64,000 nucleotides of DNA from Sulfurifustis variabilis. Lineage in GTDB: Bacteria > Pseudomonadota > Gammaproteobacteria > Acidiferrobacterales > Sulfurifustaceae. The stretch covers positions 1 to 64,000 of the forward strand of contig NZ_AP014936.1 in assembly GCF_002355415.1 (NCBI RefSeq), given 5' to 3'. Shown here piece after piece: positions 22,768 through 32,084 of this stretch (the first letter of the stretch is position 1; the number at the start of each line of letters is the position of its first letter). A program made the position numbers and the translations under genes. The notes beneath the pieces are model-generated. The model worked only from the letters and a program-made list of their open reading frames with translations, did no database searches and was not told where the DNA came from.

Positions 22768-23706
22768 TCAGCTTCCGAGACGGTCACCGGGTGCGAGCCG
22801 GGTCCCATTCAGGAAATCGCGCGCCTCGAGGACCTTTCCGCCCGCGACCTGCAGCCGCGTGAGGAGCAACGACCCGCCGCCGGTCTGTACCCGGATGCCT
22901 GCGGCGCCGGTATCGAGGACGGTGCCTGGTTCGGTGGGCGGTGTCGCCTCCTCACCGTCATCGAGCGGCCCGACCTCCCACAGGCGAAGCGGCTCACCGC
23001 GAAGGAGTGTGCTGGCGACCGGGTAAGGGTTGAAAGCGCGAATCTTGCGATGGAGCGATTCCGCGGATCGCGTCCAGTCCACAGTCGCTTCGGACTTTCG
23101 CAGCTTGGGGGCGTAGGTGGCCGCGGCGTCGTCCTGCGCGCGCGCGCGGACTCCGCCCCGCCCGAGCAGGTTCAGCGTGTGAACCATGAGTTCCGCGCCC
23201 AGTGGCGCAAGCCGCGACTCGAGCGATGCGGACGTGTCCGAATCGAGGATGGGGACTTCGGCCTGGGCCAGCATCGGTCCGGTGTCCAGGCCCGCCTCCA
23301 TCTGCATGATCGTGACCCCGGTCACGCGATCTCCCGCCTCGATCGCACGCGCAACAGGTGCGGCCCCGCGCCACCGGGGCAACAGCGAGGCATGGACGTT
23401 CACACACCCGAAGCGCGGGAGCGCGAGCATCGCCGGAGGAAGTATCAGGCCATAAGCCACCACGATCGCTACATCGGGTTCCAAGGGTGCCAAATGGCGG
23501 TCGATCCCTGTCAGAGTGGGGGGCTGGTATAGGGGTAAACTGTGAGTGAGCGCAAACTTCTTGATCGGGCTCTCTGACAACCGCCGCCCCCGGCCCGCCG
23601 GCCGATCCGGTTGCGTGTAAACGGCCCTGATGTCGTGTCCGGCAGCGAGCAGCGCCTCGAGGGTGGGTAGGGCGAAAGCAGGCGTTCCGGCGAAGACGAG
23701 GCGCAC
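22768..23706 (-). CDS. fmt: Methionyl-tRNA formyltransferase
   Basis: Fmt formylates the initiator Met-tRNA using 10-formyltetrahydrofolate. The 312-residue protein has the N-terminal formyltransferase fold with catalytic Asn and His in NVHASLLPRWRGAAP and Asp in GLDTGPM, and the C-terminal oligonucleotide-binding domain for tRNA. Length is standard (E. coli 315). It lies 8 bp after def, the deformylase that later removes the same formyl group, and 13 bp before rsmB. Confidence 0.97.
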   Translation of the reverse strand: MRLVFAGTPAFALPTLEALLAAGHDIRAVYTQPDRPAGRGRRLSESPIKKFALTHSLPLYQPPTLTGIDRHLAPLEPDVAIVVAYGLILPPAMLALPRFGCVNVHASLLPRWRGAAPVARAIEAGDRVTGVTIMQMEAGLDTGPMLAQAEVPILDSDTSASLESRLAPLGAELMVHTLNLLGRGGVRARAQDDAAATYAPKLRKSEATVDWTRSAESLHRKIRAFNPYPVASTLLRGEPLRLWEVGPLDDGEEATPPTEPGTVLDTGAAGIRVQTGGGSLLLTRLQVAGGKVLEARDFLNGTRLAPGDRLGS

Positions 23707-23714
23707 GGAACGGT

Positions 23715-24218
23715 CTACATGGCGAGCCGCTGATGCTTCTCGAGCTTCTTGCGGATGCGTTCCTGTTTAAGGCGCGAGAGGTAGTCCACGAACACCTTGC
23801 CGTCGAGGTGGTCGATCTCGTGCTGGATGCACGTGGCGAGCAGCCCGCTCGCTTCGAGCTCGTAGGTTCGTCCCTCCCGGTCCAGCGCGCGGACCCGCAC
23901 GAACCCGGCCCGGGTCACCGGCTCGAAGATGCCGGGTACCGAGAGGCACCCCTCTTCCATGATCTGTTCGCCATCCCGGGCGATGATCTCCGGGTTAATG
24001 AATACCTGGAGCCGGTTCCGTTCCTCGGACAGATCCATGACCACGACGCGCTTCGCGACCCCAATCTGGATCGCGGCGAGTCCGATGCCGGGAGCGTCGT
24101 ACATGGTCTCCGCCATGTCGTCCACGAGCGCACGTATCTCGCCGTCGACCTCCGCGACGGGCTCCGCCTTGCGCCGCAGGCGAGGATCCGGATAGTGAAG
24201 GATTTTGCGCAGCGCCAT
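23715..24218 (-). CDS. def: Peptide deformylase
   Basis: Removes the N-formyl group from nascent proteins using a metal bound by one Cys and two His. All three motifs are present: [10 protein letters not shown] (with Ile for the more common Thr/Pro), EGCLSVPG with the metal-ligand Cys, and [10 protein letters not shown] with both His and catalytic Glu. The 167-residue length is normal (E. coli 169). It begins the nine-gene minus-strand block running to the TPR gene at 14.1 kb and is divergent from the LysM gene across a 147-bp gap likely to hold both promoters. Confidence 0.97.
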   Translation of the reverse strand: MALRKILHYPDPRLRRKAEPVAEVDGEIRALVDDMAETMYDAPGIGLAAIQIGVAKRVVVMDLSEERNRLQVFINPEIIARDGEQIMEEGCLSVPGIFEPVTRAGFVRVRALDREGRTYELEASGLLATCIQHEIDHLDGKVFVDYLSRLKQERIRKKLEKHQRLAM

Positions 24219-24365
24219 CGGCTTGCGGCTAGCTCCAAAACGGTTGAAGAATTTTCGCGAAGATCACTGATCGGCAAGTGCTTTTGACCTGGTTCGCGCC
24301 TTGGCGTTCCGAAAAGACATCAACTACACTCAGGGCGGATTATATCAAAAGGGAGTCGACCGCCT

Positions 24366-25451
24366 GTGAATGCCGTGCGGCCCCGCCGACTACGCACACT
24401 TATAATAGTCCTTGCCCTCGCTCCACTGCTCGCCTTCGCGGACGACGTCCAGCTGCGGCCGGATCATCCCGAACGCTATACGGTTGTTCGCGGCGACACG
24501 CTTTGGGATATCGCCTCGCGATTCCTGAAGAGCCCCTGGCACTGGCCGCGCATCTGGAAGATCAACCAGGCGATCAGGAACCCGCACCTCATCTACCCCG
24601 GGGACGTGATCGTGCTGCGCTATGTAGACGGGCAGCCGGAGCTCACGCTCCTGCGCGCCGAGAAACTGAACGCGGACGGAAGCGCCACGATGGCGGTCGG
24701 GGCGCCCGGCGGTAACGTCTTCAAGCTGCAACCCCGCGTCCACAGCGAGGCCCTCGACCAGGCGATCCCGACGATTCCACCGGGCGCGATCGTGCCCTTT
24801 CTCACGCAACCGCTTGCCGTCGGCGAGCGCGAGCTCGAAGAGGCGGGTTACGTGACGATCGGCCTCGACAGCCGCATCGCGCTGGGCGATCACAGCGAGT
24901 TCTACGCGCGCGGGGTGTCCAATCGGGATGCGGAATACTTTCAGGTCTTCCGGCCCGGAAAGCCGCTGAAGCACCCCGAAACCGGAGAGCTGCTGGGCTA
25001 CGAGGCGATCTACCTCGGCGATGCGCGCCGCCTGGAGTCCGGCGATCCGACCAAGCTGGTCGTGACCGCCGTGAAGCAGGAAATTCTGCCGACCGACCGG
25101 CTGCTCGTCGCGCCCCCGCGCGCGGCGCTGCCTTATTACTACCCGCGGCCTCCGGCCAACCGCGTCGAGGGTCGCGTCATCTCCGCGCTCAACGCGGTGT
25201 CGGAGGTCGGCCCGTACACCGTCGTTGCGCTGAGTCTCGGCAGGCGCGAAGGCCTCGAGGAGGGCCATGTGCTACGTGTCATGCGACACGTCGGCAAGCA
25301 CAACGATCCGGTGACCCGCCGCGATTACCCGCTGCCCGACGAGGAATCGGGCCTCGTCCTGGTCTTCAGGATCTTCGACAAGGTGAGCTACGGGCTGGTG
25401 ATGAACGCGAACCGGCCGATCCACATCCTCGACGCGGTCGTCACGCCTTAA
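24366..25451 (+). CDS. Exported LysM-domain protein
   Basis: A 361-residue exported protein with a signal peptide (RRLRTLIIVLALAPLLAFA, about 7-25) and one LysM peptidoglycan-binding domain at about 36-85 (YTVVRGDTLWDIASRFLKS, then IYPGDVIVL). The long remainder has no recognised catalytic motif; it includes a proline-rich LPYYYPRPP stretch and repeated beta-like segments. The start is GTG, with AAGGGAG about 11 bases upstream. Homologues lie between def and dprA in many beta- and gammaproteobacteria. A cell-wall-associated role is inferred from the LysM domain. Confidence 0.9.
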   Translation: MNAVRPRRLRTLIIVLALAPLLAFADDVQLRPDHPERYTVVRGDTLWDIASRFLKSPWHWPRIWKINQAIRNPHLIYPGDVIVLRYVDGQPELTLLRAEKLNADGSATMAVGAPGGNVFKLQPRVHSEALDQAIPTIPPGAIVPFLTQPLAVGERELEEAGYVTIGLDSRIALGDHSEFYARGVSNRDAEYFQVFRPGKPLKHPETGELLGYEAIYLGDARRLESGDPTKLVVTAVKQEILPTDRLLVAPPRAALPYYYPRPPANRVEGRVISALNAVSEVGPYTVVALSLGRREGLEEGHVLRVMRHVGKHNDPVTRRDYPLPDEESGLVLVFRIFDKVSYGLVMNANRPIHILDAVVTP

Positions 25452-25500
25452 GACGGCCATGCTCCACGTGGCGCACGGGCGGCGCTGAGCAGCAACCGGC

Positions 25501-26640
25501 ATGGACGCCGATCGCCTCGCGCTCTGGTTGACCCTCGTTCGCGTTCCCGGGCTGGGCACGCGCGGACGCCGCGCGTTGCTGGAGCAACTGGGAACCATCG
25601 AGGCGGTCTTCGCCGCCAGTCGAGTCGGCCTCGCTTCGGCTTTCGAAGCCGCAACCGGCGAAGCGCCACGGCCGGAGGCGATCGACACGCTCCTCGCGGG
25701 TCCGGACGCCTCGCGCGTCGGACCGGATCTCGCCTGGCTCGCGGAGCCCGATCGTTGCCTCGTGACGTGGACCGATCCCGACTATCCGCCACTGCTGCGC
25801 GAGATCGCTGACGCGCCCGTCGCGCTGTATGTCCGGGGAGAACGAGCCGCCCTCGCGGAACCCCAGCTCGCCATCGTGGGGAGCCGGAACGCCAGCCTCG
25901 TCGGTCAGCAGAACGCGGCCGCGTTCGCGCGGGCCCTCGCACGGGCCGGATTGACGATCACGAGCGGTCTTGCGATGGGCGTCGACGCGGCCGCGCACCG
26001 CGGCGCGCTGGAGGCGGGCGGCCGGACCGTGGCCGTCGCCGGCCACGGGCTCGATCTCGTCTATCCCGCTCGCCATCGCGAGCTGGCGGAAGCGATCGCC
26101 CGCCGCGGCGCGCTCGTTTCGGAGTTTCCGATCGGCACGCCCCCGCACGCCGGAAATTTTCCGGTGCGCAACCGGATCATCAGCGGGCTTGCGACGGGTG
26201 TGCTCGTCGTCGAAGCTGCCCTGCGCAGCGGATCGCTCATCACCGCGCGGCTGGCCGCGGAACAGGGGCGCGAGGTGTTCGCGCTGCCCGGATCGATCCA
26301 CTCGCCCCTGGCACGCGGGTGTCACGCGCTTATCCGCCAGGGCGCGAAGCTCGTCGAGGACGCGGGACACGTCCTCGAGGAATTGGGCGCGCTCTTGCCC
26401 TCGGTACCGAGCGTCTCGTCGCGCTCGACGCACGAGGCTTCGAATCTCGATGACGATGCCAGACGGTTGCTTCGTCTCCTTTCTCACGATCCGTTGTCGA
26501 TCGATGCGCTCATCGAGCACAGCGGATTGACGCCCGATATCGTTTCCTCCATCCTGTTGACACTCGAGTTGCGTGGATTGGTGACGGCCGGGCCGGGCGC
26601 CACCTATCAGCGCGCAGCACCGCTGACGCAGAGCGACTGA
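25501..26640 (+). CDS. dprA: DNA processing protein DprA
   Basis: DprA protects incoming single-stranded DNA during natural transformation and loads RecA. The 379-residue protein has the N-terminal helical region, the extended Rossmann fold core with IVGSRNASLVG, SGLAMGVDAAAHRGAL and AGHGLDLVYPARH, and a C-terminal winged-helix domain (about 315-372). The smg start overlaps its stop as TGATG. Together with comM and the pil genes in this window it is part of a possible transformation gene set, though DprA is also widespread in non-competent bacteria. Confidence 0.95.
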   Translation: MDADRLALWLTLVRVPGLGTRGRRALLEQLGTIEAVFAASRVGLASAFEAATGEAPRPEAIDTLLAGPDASRVGPDLAWLAEPDRCLVTWTDPDYPPLLREIADAPVALYVRGERAALAEPQLAIVGSRNASLVGQQNAAAFARALARAGLTITSGLAMGVDAAAHRGALEAGGRTVAVAGHGLDLVYPARHRELAEAIARRGALVSEFPIGTPPHAGNFPVRNRIISGLATGVLVVEAALRSGSLITARLAAEQGREVFALPGSIHSPLARGCHALIRQGAKLVEDAGHVLEELGALLPSVPSVSSRSTHEASNLDDDARRLLRLLSHDPLSIDALIEHSGLTPDIVSSILLTLELRGLVTAGPGATYQRAAPLTQSD

Positions 26641-27122
26641 TGAAAGAAAACGTGTTCGACGTGCTGATGTACCTGTTCGAAAACTACATGGACGGTGGCC
26701 CCGAACTCAGTACCGATCAAAAGCAGCTCACGGTCGAGCTCGCCGAGGCGGGTTTTCGCAAGGGCGAGATCCGCAAGGCCTTTCGCTGGCTGGAAGGGCT
26801 CGCTGCGAGCCGCAGCCGTCAGGAGACGGACCCCGTGCGTGCGCACCCCGCCGCGCTGCGGCACTACACGGGCGCCGAGGCGCGCAAGCTCAACGCCGAG
26901 TGCCGCGGTTTCCTGCTGTTCATCGAGGCGAGCGGCGTGCTCGACGCCCACGCCAGAGAGCTCGTGATCGAGCGCGTCATGGCCCTGGATCTCGAGGAAA
27001 TCTCGGTCGAGCAGCTGAAGTGGGTCCTGCTCATGGTGCTCGGAAACCAGACCGGCCAGGAGCACGCGCAGGCGCTGCTCGAGGACCTGGTGTTCGACGG
27101 CGTGCAGGGCTACCTGCACTAG
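26640..27122 (+). CDS. smg: Smg family protein (DUF494)
   Basis: A 160-residue Smg-family protein starting MKENVFDVLMYLFENYMDG and ending in the conserved LEDLVFDGVQGYLH. The family lies next to dprA in many gammaproteobacteria; its function is not established. It is rich in helix, cytoplasmic, and has no cysteine clusters. Overlap with the dprA stop codon suggests coupled translation. Confidence 0.93.
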   Translation: MKENVFDVLMYLFENYMDGGPELSTDQKQLTVELAEAGFRKGEIRKAFRWLEGLAASRSRQETDPVRAHPAALRHYTGAEARKLNAECRGFLLFIEASGVLDAHARELVIERVMALDLEEISVEQLKWVLLMVLGNQTGQEHAQALLEDLVFDGVQGYLH

Positions 27123-27149
27123 CGTCGAGCCCCGCCGCCCGGGGTCGAC

Positions 27150-27180
27150 TTGACACGCCCCGGCATCTATCGTCAACAAT
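27150..27180 (+). promoter_or_regulatory. Possible topA promoter
   Basis: The 180-bp smg-topA gap contains a perfect -35 hexamer TTGACA (27150-27155). The best -10 candidate is AACAAT (27175-27180, 4 of 6) at a long 19-bp spacing, so strength is doubtful. Nothing else stands out in the gap apart from GC-rich sequence and the AAAGG ribosome site before topA. Confidence 0.3.
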
Positions 27181-27302
27181 GCGCCCCGGGCACCCCGCCC
27201 GCGGCGGCACAGCCGGATCCCAGTCCTCCTTCCCCGCCTGGCAAGTGGTGGCACCGGATCGGTGCGGGGCATCCGATTGCAGATTTCGGGTAAAGGCCGG
27301 AG

Positions 27303-29585
27303 ATGTCGAAGAACCTGATCGTTGTGGAATCGCCCGCGAAGGCGAAGACCATGTCCAAGTACCTGGGCAAGGAGTTCGTCGCTCTCGCGTCGTACGGACA
27401 CGTGCGCGACCTCGTGCCCAAGCAGGGCGCGATCGACACGGAAAACGCCTTCGCGATGAAGTACGCGCTGATCGAGAAGAACAAGAAGCACGTCGATGCG
27501 ATCGAGAAGGCGGTGAAGAACGCCGAGGCGCTCTACCTCGCGACCGACCCGGACCGCGAGGGCGAGGCGATCTCCTGGCATCTCTACGAGATCCTCAAGG
27601 AGCGCGGCGTGCTCGACAGCAAGCCCGTGCACCGCGTCGAGTTCTACGAAATCACGAAGAACGCGATCCAGCAGGCGATCCGCGAACCGCGCGAGCTGTC
27701 GCAGAACCTGATCAACGCGCAGCAGGCGCGGCGCGCGCTCGATTACCTCGTCGGCTTCAACCTGTCGCCGCTCCTGTGGAAGAAGGTGCGCCGTGGCCTC
27801 TCCGCCGGTCGCGTGCAAAGCCCGGCCCTGCGCCTCATCGTCGAGCGCGAGGAGGAGATCGAACGCTTCGTGCCGCGCGAGTACTGGACCATCGAGTCCG
27901 ATCTCGCCGCGCGCGGCAAGGACTTTGCGGCGCGCCTGACGCACTTTCAGGGCGAGAAGCTCGAGCAGTTCACGATCGGGGAGGCCGGGCACGCCGACCG
28001 GGTCGAGGCCGAACTGAACCGCGCGGCGCAGGGACGACTCAAGGTCGCGACCGTCGAGAAGAAACAGCGCCGGCGCAACCCGGCGCCGCCGTTCACGACC
28101 TCCACGCTGCAGCAGGAGGCCTCGCGCAAGCTCGGCTTCTCGGCGCAGCGCACCATGCGCACCGCCCAGAGCCTGTACGAAGGCGTCGACATCGGCGGGG
28201 AGGTCGTGGGTCTCATCAGCTACATGCGCACGGACTCGGTGAACCTGGCGAACGAGGCGGTGATCGAGATCCGCGACGTCATCAAGGATCGCTTTGGCGT
28301 GGACAACCTGCCGGACGAGCCGCAGCTGTACAAGAGCAAGTCGAAGAACGCGCAGGAGGCGCACGAGGCCATCCGCCCGACCTCGGCCGCGCGCACGCCG
28401 GAGAGCATCAAAAAACATCTCAAGCCCGAGCAGTACAAGCTCTATGAGCTCATCTGGAAGCGCACCGTCGCCTGCCAGATGGTCCCGGCGCTGCTCGACA
28501 CGGTTTCGGTCGATCTCGAGGCGGGAGCGGGCAACGTCTTCCGGGCTACGGGCTCGCACATCGTGAAGCCGGGATTCATGGCGGTATACCAGGAGGGGAC
28601 CGACGAGGCCCCCGAGGACGAGGACGAGAAAATGCTGCCGCCGCTCGAAGCGGGCGACACGGTCGACCTCAAGCAGATCCGCAAGGAGCAGCACTTCACC
28701 GAGCCGCCGCCGCGCTACACCGAGGCGAGCCTCGTGAAGGCGCTCGAGGCCTACGGCATCGGGCGCCCCTCGACCTACGCGACCATCATCGACACGCTCG
28801 AGAAGCGCGGTTACGTCACCCTCGACAAGCGCCGCTTCACGCCGACCGACGTCGGACGCGTGGTGAACAAGTTCCTGTCCGAGCACTTCCACAACTACGT
28901 CGACTACGAGTTCACGGCGCGCATGGAGGACGACCTCGACGCGATCTCGCGCGGCGAGAAGGAGTGGCGCCCGTTGCTCAAGGACTTCTGGGTCGAGTTC
29001 AAGGGCCAGGTGAGCGAGAAGGAAACGGTGGAGCGCCCCGGAGTGGAGATGCTGGAAGAGAACTGTCCGAAGTGCGGCAAGAAGCTCGCGAAGCGGCTCG
29101 GCCGCAACGGCTACTTCATCGGCTGTACGGGTTACCCGGACTGCGACTACACCCGCAACGTCGATGAGGCCGCCGGTGCGTCCAACGAGCCCGAAATCCT
29201 CGAAGGGCGCATGTGCCCCAAGTGCGGCTCGCAGCTCATCGTCAAGCGCGGGCGCTACGGCAAGTTTATCGGCTGCAGCGGTTACCCGAAGTGCCGCCAC
29301 ATGGAGCCGCTCGAGAAACCCGAGGACACCGGCGTGCAGTGTCCCGAGTGCAAGCAGGCGACCATGCTCAAGCGCAAGTCGCGCTACGGCAAGATCTTCT
29401 ACTCCTGCGCCCGCTACCCGGACTGCAAGTACGCCGTCTGGAACCTGCCCCTCGCCGAGCCCTGCCCCAAGTGCGGCTGGCCGATCCTCACGATCAAGAC
29501 CACCAAGCGTCGCGGCACCGAGAAGGTCTGTCCCCAGAAGGAGTGCGGCTTCAGCGAGCCGCACGACGAGGCGACCCCGAACTGA
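27303..29585 (+). CDS. topA: DNA topoisomerase I
   Basis: Type IA topoisomerase that relaxes negative supercoils by transient single-strand cleavage. The 760-residue protein shows the TOPRIM start LIVVESPAKAKTM with Glu9, the acidic triad DPDREGEAISW, and the active-site tyrosine Tyr307 in SYMRTDSV. The C-terminus carries four cysteine zinc-ribbon units from about residue 587: CPKCGKK, CPKCGSQ, CPECKQA and CPKCGWP, each with a partner Cys pair about 15-25 residues later. AAAGG seven bases upstream supports the ATG. It opposes gyrase, encoded 22 kb away. Confidence 0.98.
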   Translation: MSKNLIVVESPAKAKTMSKYLGKEFVALASYGHVRDLVPKQGAIDTENAFAMKYALIEKNKKHVDAIEKAVKNAEALYLATDPDREGEAISWHLYEILKERGVLDSKPVHRVEFYEITKNAIQQAIREPRELSQNLINAQQARRALDYLVGFNLSPLLWKKVRRGLSAGRVQSPALRLIVEREEEIERFVPREYWTIESDLAARGKDFAARLTHFQGEKLEQFTIGEAGHADRVEAELNRAAQGRLKVATVEKKQRRRNPAPPFTTSTLQQEASRKLGFSAQRTMRTAQSLYEGVDIGGEVVGLISYMRTDSVNLANEAVIEIRDVIKDRFGVDNLPDEPQLYKSKSKNAQEAHEAIRPTSAARTPESIKKHLKPEQYKLYELIWKRTVACQMVPALLDTVSVDLEAGAGNVFRATGSHIVKPGFMAVYQEGTDEAPEDEDEKMLPPLEAGDTVDLKQIRKEQHFTEPPPRYTEASLVKALEAYGIGRPSTYATIIDTLEKRGYVTLDKRRFTPTDVGRVVNKFLSEHFHNYVDYEFTARMEDDLDAISRGEKEWRPLLKDFWVEFKGQVSEKETVERPGVEMLEENCPKCGKKLAKRLGRNGYFIGCTGYPDCDYTRNVDEAAGASNEPEILEGRMCPKCGSQLIVKRGRYGKFIGCSGYPKCRHMEPLEKPEDTGVQCPECKQATMLKRKSRYGKIFYSCARYPDCKYAVWNLPLAEPCPKCGWPILTIKTTKRRGTEKVCPQKECGFSEPHDEATPN

Positions 29586-29650
29586 TCGCCGGCGTCGCCC
29601 GGCGGCGCGACTCCTCCGACCAGCACCGCTGGCCCTTCTCGGTGTGGCGA

Positions 29651-29656
29651 TATACT
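29651..29656 (+). promoter_or_regulatory. -10 element TATACT before mltA
   Basis: TATACT ends six bases before the mltA ATG. A transcript from it would start at about the ATG itself, implying a leaderless mRNA if this promoter and start are both right. No convincing -35 hexamer is present at 16-18 bp. Confidence 0.4.
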
Positions 29657-29662
29657 TGTGGC

Positions 29663-30889
29663 ATGAGCGCATACGCCGAGCGGCCATGCCTCCCCAGGGT
29701 CGAAGCCGAAGCCCGTCCCTCGTGTGAGCGATGGCACGAGCGGGCGCCGTCCGCGCGGCGCCGTGTCGGGACCGCCAGGTTGTGGGTCGCAGCCTCCCTG
29801 CTGGCGCTCGGTGCCTGCACGTCGGCACCGACGAGCGAGCCGGATCGCGCTCGCGCCCTCTCCTGGTCCGAGCTGCCCGGCTGGCCGGAACCGGGACTCG
29901 CCTCCGCGTGGCCGGCCTTCATGGCCGGTTGCACGCGCCTGCCCGAGCGGGATACGAGCTGGGCCGCGATCTGCGAGGACGCGGCGCTCCTCGGGGAGGT
30001 CGACGACGACATCGCGCGCGCCTTCTTCGAGACCCGGTTCGTGCCCTTCGCCATGCGGAACGAGGACGGCGGCCGCGAGGGACTCGTCACCGGCTACTAC
30101 GAGCCGCTGCTCCGCGGCAGCCTGGCACGCAGCGCACGCTACCGTTACCCCGTCTATCGGCCGCCCGAGGACCTGGTGAGCGTCGACCTCGGCGCGCTTT
30201 ACCCCGAGCTGAAAAACCGCCGGGTGCGCGGCCGTCTGCTCGGCCGGCGGGTGGTCCCGTACTTTGAACGCGCCCAGATCGACAACGGCCATGCCCCCCT
30301 CGCCGGCAACGAGCTGCTGTGGGTGGACGACCCGGTCGCGCTGTTCTTTCTTCAGATCCAGGGATCCGGGCGGGTGCGGCTGGATACGGGCGAACAGCTT
30401 CACGTCGGTTACGCGGACCAGAACGGGCATCCTTACGTGGCCATCGGCCGCAGGCTCGTGGAGCTCGGTGTCCTCAAGCCGGAAGAGGTCGAGCTCGCGA
30501 CGATTCGCGACTGGCTCAAGGCGAATCCCGAGAAGGCTTCCCACATCATGAACGCCAACCCGAGCTATGTTTTTTTCGCGCTGCGCGACCCGGCCCTGCC
30601 CGGCCCGCTCGGCTCGCTCGGTGTCCCGCTGCAGCGCGAGCGCGCGATCGCGGTCGATCCCCGCCACGTGGCGCTCGGATCGCCGGTCTGGCTGGACACG
30701 ACGCTTCCGGACGACCCGGCCCCCTATCGCAGGCTTGTCTTCGCGCACGACACGGGCGGCGCGATACGCGGTCCCGTGCGCGCCGATCTTTTCTTCGGCC
30801 AGGGTGCACAGGCGGAGCGTCTGGCCGGCCGCATGAAGCAGCCCGGCCGGATTTACGTGCTGCTTCCGGCGCAGCGTCCGTCGTTCTAG
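29663..30889 (+). CDS. mltA: Membrane-bound lytic murein transglycosylase A
   Basis: MltA cleaves peptidoglycan glycan strands, forming 1,6-anhydromuramic ends, anchored to the outer membrane as a lipoprotein. The lipobox LLALGAC places the acylated Cys at residue 52; the catalytic Asp is in AHDTGGAIRG (about residue 363), and GYYEPLLRG and LLWVDDPVALFFLQIQGSG are family blocks. The only ATG upstream of the lipobox gives an unusually long n-region of about 38 residues. An in-frame TTG at 29780 would shorten it but leaves no positive charge. The stop codon overlaps that of convergent rnd within CTAG. Confidence 0.93.
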   Translation: MSAYAERPCLPRVEAEARPSCERWHERAPSARRRVGTARLWVAASLLALGACTSAPTSEPDRARALSWSELPGWPEPGLASAWPAFMAGCTRLPERDTSWAAICEDAALLGEVDDDIARAFFETRFVPFAMRNEDGGREGLVTGYYEPLLRGSLARSARYRYPVYRPPEDLVSVDLGALYPELKNRRVRGRLLGRRVVPYFERAQIDNGHAPLAGNELLWVDDPVALFFLQIQGSGRVRLDTGEQLHVGYADQNGHPYVAIGRRLVELGVLKPEEVELATIRDWLKANPEKASHIMNANPSYVFFALRDPALPGPLGSLGVPLQRERAIAVDPRHVALGSPVWLDTTLPDDPAPYRRLVFAHDTGGAIRGPVRADLFFGQGAQAERLAGRMKQPGRIYVLLPAQRPSF

Positions 30890-31989
30890 GCGGCCGTGCC
30901 GGCCAGGATCCCGATCAGCTCGTGACCCACCAGCGTACGACGCCAGCCGCGCGCGAGCGGTCCCCCTCCTCCCCGCATCAGCTCGAGTACGGCCCGTCGC
31001 CCGCCGACCACGGCAGGGGCGACACCGGCGTCGGTCGCGGCCTCCTCCACGCGCGCCTGCAGGCGGCGCAGGAGCGCCTGTTCCTCGGCGGTTGGCGGCC
31101 GCGGGTCACTCCAAAGCTTCTCCCCGGGCTCTTTGCCGTCGGCGTGCAGGAGGTCGAGCAAGGCCTCGCCGTGAGTGCGGACCACCGCGGGCGTGACGCC
31201 CCGCACGCGGGCGAGCGCGGCGCGGTCCGTCGGCGCGCTCCGCGCCAGGTCGATCAGCACGTTGTCGGGTGCCACCCAGCCGCGCGGCAGATCGCGCGAC
31301 TTGGCCGTGCGCTCACGCCACTCCGCGAGTCGTTTGAGGCGCGCCTGTCCGGCCGGCGTCAGCATATGCCCGCCCTTGATGCGCTGATAGGCGACGGCCG
31401 GGTCGTTGGCGTAGAGCGCCGCATCGGCGAGCGCCCTGCATTCCTCCTCGAGCCAGGCAGCCCGCCCGCGCCGGTCGAGCTCGGCGGCCAGCTCCTCGTA
31501 CAACGCGCCGAGGAAGCGGACGTCGTCCTGCGCGTAATGCAGCTGCTCGGTGCTCAACGGCCGGGCCTCCCAATCCGTGCGCGTGTGCAGCTTCGGAAGC
31601 TTCACGCCCGCCAACGCCTCGACCAGCGACGCGTAGGCGATCTGCTCGGGATGACCGACGAGCGCCGCCGCAATCTGGGTGTCGAACAGCGGGACGGGCA
31701 CCGACCCGCGACGGTCGTAGAACACTTCGAGATCCTGGCGAGCGGCATGGAGTATCTTGAGCGAGCGCGGCGCATAAAGCGCCTCGAGCAGCGGCTCGAT
31801 GTCGAGGGCGAGCGGATCCACGCAGGCGATTTCGCCGGTCGTTGCGATCTGCACGAGTCCGAGGCGTGCGTAATAGGTGCGCACCCGCGTGAACTCCGTA
31901 TCCAATGCGATCCACGGGGCTTCCGCGACTTTGGCTGTCAGATCCGCGAGCGCCGCCGGTTCGGTGATGAGGCTAGTTTGCACCGACAC
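30886..31989 (-). CDS. rnd: Ribonuclease D
   Basis: 3'-to-5' exoribonuclease that trims tRNA precursors. The 367-residue protein begins with the DEDD-type exonuclease domain (exo I DTEF near residue 31; YAQDDVRFLGALYEEL as exo III with the Tyr of DEDDy) followed by HRDC repeats (about 210-290). Length is standard (E. coli 375). The start is GTG at 31989 with no clear ribosome site; GTG at 31983 is possible. It converges on mltA with overlapping stops and is divergent from the membrane-protein gene before mpl. Confidence 0.95.
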   Translation of the reverse strand: MSVQTSLITEPAALADLTAKVAEAPWIALDTEFTRVRTYYARLGLVQIATTGEIACVDPLALDIEPLLEALYAPRSLKILHAARQDLEVFYDRRGSVPVPLFDTQIAAALVGHPEQIAYASLVEALAGVKLPKLHTRTDWEARPLSTEQLHYAQDDVRFLGALYEELAAELDRRGRAAWLEEECRALADAALYANDPAVAYQRIKGGHMLTPAGQARLKRLAEWRERTAKSRDLPRGWVAPDNVLIDLARSAPTDRAALARVRGVTPAVVRTHGEALLDLLHADGKEPGEKLWSDPRPPTAEEQALLRRLQARVEEAATDAGVAPAVVGGRRAVLELMRGGGGPLARGWRRTLVGHELIGILAGTAA

Positions 31990-32084
31990 AGTGTAGGGCC
32001 TACGCGGCGCATTCCCAATGGCCGATCGAGTGCGCGTCGCAGCGGGCCGCTGCTACAATGCCGGCGCCTTCGCATCCGCCGCCC

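Noticed and set aside
26607-29828. Open frame of more than 1,000 codons on the minus strand across topA and smg
   Set aside because: Antisense shadow of GC-rich codons; it covers well-supported topA and smg and its composition is low-complexity Arg/Leu/Asp-rich.
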